From the NCBI GenBank assembly GCA_029777945.1, contig JAKORG010000011.1, forward strand, positions 1 through 32,110: a stretch of 32,110 nt of DNA, read 5' to 3'. Below, piece by piece: positions 26,604 to 32,110 of this stretch. Source of the DNA: Deltaproteobacteria bacterium. GTDB lineage: Bacteria > Desulfobacterota > Syntrophorhabdia > Syntrophorhabdales > Syntrophorhabdaceae. The notes beneath the pieces were generated by a model. It saw nothing but the letters and a program-made list of their open reading frames with translations, did not search any database and was not told where the DNA came from. Both the position numbers and the translations under genes were made by a program. How positions within the stretch are numbered: position 1 is the stretch's first letter; the number at the start of each line of letters is the position of its first letter.

Positions 26604-26636
26604 ATACAAATACATTGATGAGAAAAAAATTCATCA
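26604..26636. promoter_or_regulatory. Candidate activator sites upstream of carA
   Basis: ATACAAATACATTG (26604-26617) resembles the 14-mers before the porin and glnA operons. It overlaps an inverted repeat TGATGA (26616-26621) and TCATCA (26631-26636) separated by an A-rich nine bases. Both lie about 75-110 bases upstream of the predicted carA start. Confidence 0.3.
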
Positions 26637-26678
26637 GATTTCTGACGCCTTCACCATGAAAAAATAAATGGGATATTT

Positions 26679-27884
26679 TCAGTCTATATAAACAATGTCG
26701 ATGGGAAAATCTGTCACCCTTTCGAGTCTATCCTTTCTTACTATAAAATCAACTTCAATTCCCGTTGCACCTTTGCCGGGGAAAATGAACTTAGGCTCAA
26801 AGGCAAAGACCATGCCTTCTTTAAGAACAATATTGTGTCTCGGTGTTATCACTGGAAGTTCGTTTATTTCAAGGCCAAGCCCATGACCTATAAAACTAAC
26901 CTTTCCCTTTCCATGACCCATAAAATATTCTTCAAGCCCTGCCTTTTTTACATGTTTTATTGCCCTTTCAAATACCTCTATCCCGTTTACCCCTTCCTTG
27001 GCAAAATCCGTTGTTTCTTCAACTATAATTTTTGCAACCTCATAGGGTTTTTTAAAGAAATCATCTAATTTACCTATTACGTAACATCTTGTCTCATCCG
27101 TTATATATCCATTATAACCACCGCCATAATCGAGTATTACCGGTATGCCCCTTTTTATCCTGTTTATTGATGCACCTTGGGCAATGGCATGGGTAATACC
27201 TACCCCTGCTATTGGCACATCGCCTGCTGAGGGGATGGTGCATGTAGTTTCGTGGGTTACATACACATTCATCATTTCTTGATTTAATCCCCTCATCCTT
27301 AAAAAACCCTGATGTCCAGCCTTTCTTCCTTCTGCACCGAGAATAGCATCTATCTCGAGCTCTGTCATATTTTTTTTTATGTGGTGCTTTGCCATTTTAA
27401 GGACATGGGCAGTAACCTCCCCTGATTTTTTTATCTGTTCAATCTCAAAGGGGCTTTTTATCAGTCTTAAGTCTTTTATTTCATTTGAGATATCCACAAC
27501 GTGTCTGATTTTAAGGATATCCTTCCATCTTTCGCATACCAAGACAGGCACCACATCCAGTTCCATTCCCAGGGTTTCACCTTTAATACCTTTTTCGCTG
27601 AGTATATCCCTGATTTCCTTTTCTCTTTTTATGGGTATCACGTCTAATGGTGATTCGTACTTAACCCTATCGGCGTTTCTTTCCACAAAAAGTATTGGGT
27701 CCCTGTCTATGGGGATGAATAAAGCACCTTTTTGCACAGTCCCTGCAAAATAAAACAAATCTACATTCTGGATAATTAGAGATAGGGGAATACCTTTTTC
27801 TGCCATTTTTTTCTTTAAACTATTTATCCTTTTATAGATTTCTTCTTTTGGTGTCAGTTCACCAACGCTTAAGTTCCTCAACAT
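26679..27884 (-). CDS. M24 family metallopeptidase (Xaa-Pro aminopeptidase-like)
   Basis: A 401-residue cytosolic peptidase of the aminopeptidase P/prolidase type, which cleaves N-terminal residues next to proline. The N-terminal creatinase-like domain covers about 1-150. The catalytic pita-bread domain has the metal ligands in order: Asp in VILDYGGG, Asp in YITDETRC, His in FIGHGLGLE, Glu in FAFEPKF and Glu in TGIEVDF. It overlaps the end of proS by 26 bases and has no ribosome-binding site of its own, so the ATG at 27884 is provisional and translation probably depends on coupling to proS. Confidence 0.9.
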   Translation of the reverse strand: MLRNLSVGELTPKEEIYKRINSLKKKMAEKGIPLSLIIQNVDLFYFAGTVQKGALFIPIDRDPILFVERNADRVKYESPLDVIPIKREKEIRDILSEKGIKGETLGMELDVVPVLVCERWKDILKIRHVVDISNEIKDLRLIKSPFEIEQIKKSGEVTAHVLKMAKHHIKKNMTELEIDAILGAEGRKAGHQGFLRMRGLNQEMMNVYVTHETTCTIPSAGDVPIAGVGITHAIAQGASINRIKRGIPVILDYGGGYNGYITDETRCYVIGKLDDFFKKPYEVAKIIVEETTDFAKEGVNGIEVFERAIKHVKKAGLEEYFMGHGKGKVSFIGHGLGLEINELPVITPRHNIVLKEGMVFAFEPKFIFPGKGATGIEVDFIVRKDRLERVTDFPIDIVYID

Positions 27885-29571
27885 GTTCTATGGTCCTCCC
27901 TACTATGTCTTCCTTTTTTATCTTTAAGGATTCTTTTTTGTCTCTGTGCTTTATCTCCACAAAACCATCTTTTAAATTTTTTTCACCAATAGTGATCCTT
28001 AATGGAATACCCATAAGGTCGCAATCTTTAAATTTAACACCAGGTCTTACATCTCTATCATCTATTAGTGCATCTATGCGTTTTGCTAAAAGATCTTTAT
28101 AAATACGTTCTGCCAGTTCCATACTGTCCCTATGAGAGCTGTTTACAGGAAGGACATCTACTTCAAAAGGGGCAATGGAACAGGGTAGTATCATACCATT
28201 TTCGTCATTTGCCTGTTCTATTGCAGCAGCTATGATTCTGCTTACGCCTATGCCATAGCAGCCCATGACCATGTATTTTTCTTCTCCATTTTTATCGAGA
28301 AATTTTGCTCCCATAGCCTTACTATATTTAAGGCCCAGCTTAAAAATGTGTCCCACCTCTATGCCCTTCGTTGAATTTAAGGTTGCTTTACATCTCGGAC
28401 ACAAATCTCCATCTTTTGCTATTTTTAGGTCAAAGAATGCCTCCACATTAAAATCACTGATATTGGCATTTATAATGTGCATATCCTTTTCATTTCCACC
28501 TACGACAAAATCCTCCATGTAGAGTATATCCCTATCTGCATATAAGGGTATCTTAAGCCCTATGGGACCTGAAAAACCTAAAGGCCCTCCTGTTACCTTT
28601 TCTATGGTTGCCTCATCTGCAAGTTCTATATATTCTAAGGAAAGGATGTTTTTTATCTTTGTTTCATTCATATCCCTGTCTCCCCTTACAAGGACACCTA
28701 TTACACCTCTATCAGTATTATATATAATGGTCTTAACAAGTAGTTGCGGGGGGATGTTTAAAAAAGAAGAAACCTCTTCTATCCTCTTTTTGTTTGGTGT
28801 TTCTACCTTTTTATAATAACCTTTTTTTGCTGAGATTTCTTTATCTTGCTGATATCCCACCTCTGCCCTTTCGAGGTTGGCCGCATATCCACATGAATCG
28901 CAGTATATAATAATGTCTTCACCTGTTTCTGCAAGCACCATAAACTCATGGGAGAAGCTCCCACCGATCTGACCTGTATCAGCCTCAACAATGCGGAATC
29001 TGAAGCCACACCTCTTGAAGATATTCGTATACGCATCATACATATCCATATAACTTTTCTCTGCACCTTCCTCATCCACATCAAAGCTGTAAGCATCTTT
29101 CATGACAAATTCCCTGGCCCTCATGACACCGAATCTCGGTCTAATCTCATCTCTGAATTTTGTCTGGATTTGATATAAATTCAACGGTAGTTCCCTATAA
29201 GATCTTACTTCTTTTCTTACAAGGTCTGTTACAACCTCTTCGTGGGTGGGTCCGAGACACAATTCTCTATTATTTCTATCATAGAAGCGAAGGAGCTCTT
29301 TACCATATTTTTCCCATCTTGTGCTTTCTTCCCACAGTTCCTTTGGTTGAACAAAGGGCATAAGTATCTCCTGGGCACCCTTTTTGTTCATCTCCTCCCT
29401 TATTATAGTCTCTACCTTTTTTAAAGATTTTAGTCCAAGGGGTAACCATGTATAAATACCTGATGCAAGCCTTCTGATAAAACCTGCCCTTAGCATAAGC
29501 CTGTGGCTTATAACCTCGGCCTCTTTTGGATCTTCTTTAACCGTGGGAATGAACATCTTTGAAAATCGCAT
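27859..29571 (-). CDS. proS: Prolyl-tRNA synthetase, bacterial type with editing domain
   Basis: A 570-residue class II synthetase that charges tRNA-Pro. Motif 2 with its loop is around KFRDEIRPRFGVMRAREFVMKD, motif 3 is VMGCYGIGVSRIIAAAIEQ, and the YbaK-like insertion that edits mis-charged alanine lies between them (about 220-390). The C-terminal anticodon-binding domain follows. The ATG at 29571 is chosen because AGGAGG sits before it. It is between two peptidase genes with overlaps or short gaps, forming a probable operon. Confidence 0.97.
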   Translation of the reverse strand: MRFSKMFIPTVKEDPKEAEVISHRLMLRAGFIRRLASGIYTWLPLGLKSLKKVETIIREEMNKKGAQEILMPFVQPKELWEESTRWEKYGKELLRFYDRNNRELCLGPTHEEVVTDLVRKEVRSYRELPLNLYQIQTKFRDEIRPRFGVMRAREFVMKDAYSFDVDEEGAEKSYMDMYDAYTNIFKRCGFRFRIVEADTGQIGGSFSHEFMVLAETGEDIIIYCDSCGYAANLERAEVGYQQDKEISAKKGYYKKVETPNKKRIEEVSSFLNIPPQLLVKTIIYNTDRGVIGVLVRGDRDMNETKIKNILSLEYIELADEATIEKVTGGPLGFSGPIGLKIPLYADRDILYMEDFVVGGNEKDMHIINANISDFNVEAFFDLKIAKDGDLCPRCKATLNSTKGIEVGHIFKLGLKYSKAMGAKFLDKNGEEKYMVMGCYGIGVSRIIAAAIEQANDENGMILPCSIAPFEVDVLPVNSSHRDSMELAERIYKDLLAKRIDALIDDRDVRPGVKFKDCDLMGIPLRITIGEKNLKDGFVEIKHRDKKESLKIKKEDIVGRTIEHVEELKRW

Positions 29572-29626
29572 GTTTTTCCTCCTCAAAGGTTACAGTATCA
29601 TTAAAATGAATTCACTAACCCTTATG

Positions 29627-30934
29627 TTACCTGCATTTAGCAAGAAAGTTTACAATATCCTTTGTCATTTCTATAGCATTTATAAAGTTTTCTACTGATA
29701 TCCTCTCATTTTTTCCATGCATCTTCAAAATCTCTTCTTTATCAAAAACTGCAGGAAAAAAGCCGTATGCAGGAATGTTTAAATTTCTAAAATAACGTAA
29801 ATCAGAGGCGCCAGTCAATAAACATGGTAGCACAGGGATATCGCCCTTGGATCTGCGTATTGTCTCTTTAATACCCTTGAAATATTCCGTGTTATAAGAA
29901 GATGGTTTTGGGTCAACTGCACTTCCATCCAACATTATAACCTCTACATCTTTGCCACATAATTTTTTTATTCTGGAAAAGAAATTTTCCTTGTTTTCTT
30001 GGGGTAGGAGCCTTGCATCGAAATAGATAGTGGCCTCAGATGGTATGACATTTATCTTTTCTCCGCTTTTCAAGATCGTGGGTACTACTGTATTTCTCAA
30101 AAGGGCATTGAAAAGGGGATTTGCCTCTAAGGCCTCTCTTATCTTTTTGTTTTTAAGGCCTTCTTTTAATGTGTTAAACCTTACCCCCTCTATTGTTTTG
30201 TCTTTGAGGATACCGTTTAAATAAGAATTTACAACACCTGTCACCTTTATAGGCCATTTATGGGAAATAATTTCATAAGATGCCTTAATTACTTTTTCAT
30301 TGGCACTATCCTGGGAGGGCATAGAGCCATGCCCACCTTGTCCGTGTGCCTTTAACATAAACTGGCTTATCTTTTTTTCTGCAACGGCAATCTGGGCATG
30401 GATAAAACCATTTTCTTCTATAAAAGAGCCGCCTTCACTTAATACAAAGGATGCTTCCTGAAGTTCTTTAACTTCGTTGAGCATGTATTCAATGCCATTT
30501 TTACCGCCCACCTCTTCATCGCATGTGGCAAGGAAGATCAAATCTCTTTCAGGGACAATACCTTTTTTATAAAGGTCTATAAAGGCAAAAAGCTGGCTTA
30601 TTGTCTGGGATTTCATGTCAATAGCCCCTCTGCCGTATATAAAACCGTCCTTTATCTCTCCTGAAAAAGGATGGACATCCCACTCATCGGGATTGGCAGG
30701 GACAACATCTATATGACTCAATAAAACTATGGGTTTGCCTTTTTTTCTGCCTTTTATCTTTGAAAGTAAATTTGCCCTTTTCTTTACAGGGAGATAAATT
30801 TGAGTTTCAAGGCCTTCCTTTGTGAGGATACTGTCTAAAAATTCAACAGCCTCTTCCTCGTTGCCCGGTGGATTTGATGTATTGATTTTTATAAAATCTG
30901 ATAAAATCTTTACTGCATAATCCTCTTCATACAT
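29627..30934 (-). CDS. M20 family metallopeptidase (ArgE/DapE/carboxypeptidase-like)
   Basis: A 435-residue zinc peptidase or deacylase. The metal ligands are visible: His and Asp in LLSHIDVVPA, the bridging Asp in GRGAIDMKS, the Glu pair in TCDEEVGG, Glu in VLSEGGS and the C-terminal His in KMHGKNERIS. The middle third is the dimerisation lid (KAHGQGGHGSMP). The length and the long lid region suit dipeptidase or aminoacylase-type members; the substrate is not predictable. AAGGGG precedes the ATG. First gene of an operon with proS and the M24 peptidase. Confidence 0.92.
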   Translation of the reverse strand: MYEEDYAVKILSDFIKINTSNPPGNEEEAVEFLDSILTKEGLETQIYLPVKKRANLLSKIKGRKKGKPIVLLSHIDVVPANPDEWDVHPFSGEIKDGFIYGRGAIDMKSQTISQLFAFIDLYKKGIVPERDLIFLATCDEEVGGKNGIEYMLNEVKELQEASFVLSEGGSFIEENGFIHAQIAVAEKKISQFMLKAHGQGGHGSMPSQDSANEKVIKASYEIISHKWPIKVTGVVNSYLNGILKDKTIEGVRFNTLKEGLKNKKIREALEANPLFNALLRNTVVPTILKSGEKINVIPSEATIYFDARLLPQENKENFFSRIKKLCGKDVEVIMLDGSAVDPKPSSYNTEYFKGIKETIRRSKGDIPVLPCLLTGASDLRYFRNLNIPAYGFFPAVFDKEEILKMHGKNERISVENFINAIEMTKDIVNFLAKCR

Positions 30935-31000
30935 TTTTTACCCCTTGAAATTTTTTAAAGAGACATTAGGAAACGATTTTTCATTGTATAAACATGAAAT

Positions 31001-31024
31001 AAAAAAAGGGGGATTACCCCCCTT
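31001..31024 (-). terminator. Intrinsic terminator after the lysine-rich small protein
   Basis: On the reverse strand GGGGG-TAAT-CCCCC (the 5' arm can extend to six G) is followed by seven T. The stem is short but pure GC. It lies about 14 bases after the stop codon at 31038. Confidence 0.8.
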
Positions 31025-31037
31025 GAGATGATGGAAG

Positions 31038-31112
31038 CTATTTCTTTGTCTTCTTGTCCTTTTTTGTTGTCTTTTTTTCATCTTTTTTTGCTGTAGTCTT
31101 TTTGCATCCCAT
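31038..31112 (-). CDS. 24-residue lysine-rich small protein
   Basis: An ATG at 31112 is preceded by AAGGAGG at ideal spacing. The frame encodes 24 residues, half of them lysine, built from degenerate units (KKTTAKKDE, KKTTKKD, KKTKK) after the start MGC, and ends in TAG. It has its own near-consensus promoter and a strong terminator, so it forms a complete transcription unit of about 130 bases. I recognise no family. The charge suggests binding to nucleic acid, ribosomes or anionic lipid; the single Cys3 might be modified. A longer frame on the same strand (30938-31120) is out of phase and lacks these signals. Confidence 0.65.
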   Translation of the reverse strand: MGCKKTTAKKDEKKTTKKDKKTKK

Positions 31113-31138
31113 AATAACACCTCCTTTTTTTTAAATCC

Positions 31139-31167
31139 ATGTTATTTTAAATAGTTGGATTTGTCAA
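31139..31167 (-). promoter_or_regulatory. Sigma-70 promoter of the lysine-rich small protein
   Basis: TTGACA (31167-31162), a 17-base spacer and TAACAT (31144-31139) on the reverse strand; predicted start about 31132, giving a 20-base leader with the ribosome-binding site in it. Confidence 0.6.
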
Positions 31168-31196
31168 TAACAAAAATTACGAATTTGAAAATTTAA

Positions 31197-31418
31197 TTAT
31201 CCTGTTATAACCTCTTTAACCTCCGGTATCTCATCTTTTAATTGTTTTTCAACACCCATTTTCAATGTCATCATACTCATGGGACAGCTACCGCATGCCC
31301 CACGAAGTCTTACCTTAACCACGCCATCTGTTGAGACATCTAATAATTCTATGTCGCCTCCATCTCTCTGTAAATAAGGCCTTATCTTTTCTATCACAGC
31401 CTGAACTTTTTCCTTCAT
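31197..31418 (-). CDS. NifU-like / Nfu-type iron-sulfur scaffold protein
   Basis: A 73-residue stand-alone NifU C-terminal (Nfu) domain that carries or delivers [4Fe-4S] clusters. It starts with the standard [23 protein letters not shown] and has the cluster-binding CxxC in [15 protein letters not shown] lies before the ATG. It would suit the many iron-sulfur proteins of this organism, but it is not linked to nif genes here. Confidence 0.95.
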   Translation of the reverse strand: MKEKVQAVIEKIRPYLQRDGGDIELLDVSTDGVVKVRLRGACGSCPMSMMTLKMGVEKQLKDEIPEVKEVITG

Positions 31419-31455
31419 ATTTCCTCCTGCTTTTTATGTTGAAATAAGTTATAGA

Positions 31456-31484
31456 ATTATAAACATATTTTTTTGATAAGTAAA
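31456..31484 (-). promoter_or_regulatory. Probable promoter of the Nfu gene
   Basis: TTTACT (31484-31479), a 17-base spacer and a perfect TATAAT (31461-31456) on the reverse strand, about 38 bases before the ATG. Confidence 0.5.
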
Positions 31485-31549
31485 CAACTGTTGAAAAAAA
31501 GTGTGTCAGGGCGTAAAAAGGATTTAAGAAAAAGGGAAGGGGAAAGGTA

Positions 31550-31999
31550 TTATTCGATTTCAACCTTTATCTCTTTCGGCATTGCCTTTTGTGATTTTGG
31601 AATGGTTATCCTTAAAACACCATCTTTATATGTTGCCTTTGCCTTATCTGCTACTACCTCTGTAGGAAGCTGTATTACCCTCTGAAATGCGCCATATATC
31701 CTTTCAGACCTGTAATAATCTGCCTCTTTTATCTCCTCTTCTCTCTTTCTTTCCCCTTTAACTGTTAATCTGTCTTCTACGATGGATATGCTAACATCCT
31801 TGGGGTCTATTGCCGGAAGGTCAAAGGAAACAACTACATCCTTTTTTGTTTCATGGATGTCTACGGCAGGCACCCACTGGCCTTCTTTTATACCAGGAAA
31901 ACCTGTTTTCTCAAAAAAATCTTCAAAAAGCTTATCCATTTCTTCTTTTAAAGTAGGGAATCTAAACTCCCATAAACTCTTCCATGGTGTAAGTGTCAT
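31550..31999 (-). CDS. Hsp20 family small heat-shock protein
   Basis: A 149-residue ATP-independent chaperone that holds unfolding proteins. The alpha-crystallin domain spans about 45-140: VPAVDIHETKKDVVVSFDLPAIDPKDVSISI, then RLTVKGERK, the YGAFQRVIQLP strand and the family motif KDGVLRITIPK. A short C-terminal tail KEIKVEIE holds the oligomerisation I-x-V. AGGAGG precedes the ATG. An extended -10 TGG-TATAGT at 32079-32071 on the reverse strand may be its promoter; no CIRCE element or clear sigma-32 box is visible. The upstream 111 bases to the window edge hold no other gene. Confidence 0.96.
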   Translation of the reverse strand: MTLTPWKSLWEFRFPTLKEEMDKLFEDFFEKTGFPGIKEGQWVPAVDIHETKKDVVVSFDLPAIDPKDVSISIVEDRLTVKGERKREEEIKEADYYRSERIYGAFQRVIQLPTEVVADKAKATYKDGVLRITIPKSQKAMPKEIKVEIE

Positions 32000-32110
32000 A
32001 AAAACACCTCCTTTCTTATTATTTTAAATTTATGTTAATCCCCTTCCCTTATCTTTTTTTCCAGAAGCTTACTATACCAAGGGGCCTGAAAAAAAGCTGA
32101 ACCAATTCCC

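Noticed and set aside
26575-26667. 30-codon plus-strand frame (MIETFKLIYRYK...) between the M24 peptidase gene and carA
   Set aside because: No ribosome-binding site or promoter, and it lies in the putative carA control region; composition alone is not enough.
30938-31120. 60-residue arginine/glutamine-rich frame
   Set aside because: Out of phase with the well-signalled 24-residue frame, runs through the terminator hairpin, and has no start signal of its own.

Overview
The window reads as chromosomal core metabolism from a Gram-negative, probably anaerobic bacterium. By my reading it is AT-rich (roughly 40% GC). Evidence for the lifestyle: an outer-membrane barrel with signal peptide, a NifA-like sigma-54 activator, a split ferredoxin-rich glutamate synthase, a DUF39 homocysteine-synthesis protein, and GSI-alpha-length glutamine synthetase. 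A Desulfobacterota-like (deltaproteobacterial) or neighbouring lineage would fit, but this is inference. I see no phage, transposon, CRISPR or toxin genes, and no gene-free stretch longer than 300 bases.

Layout. 1-141: end of a leftward tRNA operon (Thr-TGT, then a Tyr-GTA cut by the window edge). 275-859: plsY, divergent from the tRNAs with overlapping -35 boxes. 870-4862: a leftward operon of DUF39, a PP-loop tRNA-thiolation-like protein and an adenine deaminase homologue whose reading frame carries an amber codon. 4985-5075: tRNA-Ser(GGA). 5290-13173: a leftward nitrogen block of outer-membrane protein, amtB, glnK, an 18-residue leader peptide, and three glutamate synthase genes, the last fusing the GltB GXGXG domain to GltD and a ferredoxin. 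13321-14844: the divergent NifA-like activator. 14866-16901: a class I glutamine amidotransferase plus glnA. 17080-18669: a eukaryote-type HisH-HisF fusion. 18899-20320: purF. 20345-26491: carA-carB-nadE. 26679-30934: an M20 peptidase, proS and an M24 peptidase. 31038-31999: a tiny lysine-rich protein, an Nfu protein and an Hsp20.

How it works together. The centre of the window (about 5.3-26.5 kb) is a glutamine economy. Ammonium enters through Amt gated by GlnK, glutamine is made by GlnA, and glutamine is spent by six different amidotransferase modules: GltB1, the free GATase, HisH, PurF, NadE and CarA. I can read four sequences resembling -24/-12 sigma-54 promoters, in front of the outer-membrane protein/amtB/glnK operon, the glt operon, the GATase/glnA operon and carA-carB-nadE. 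The NifA-like activator encoded in the middle is the obvious candidate to serve them. Three of these promoters also share an AT-rich 14-mer 75-110 bp upstream, a possible activator site.

The most unusual items are the in-frame stop in the deaminase, the in-frame leader peptide before the glutaminase subunit, the GltB3-GltD-ferredoxin fusion, the yeast-HIS7-like HisHF, the sigma-54 element at carA, and the 24-residue lysine-rich protein with its own promoter and terminator.
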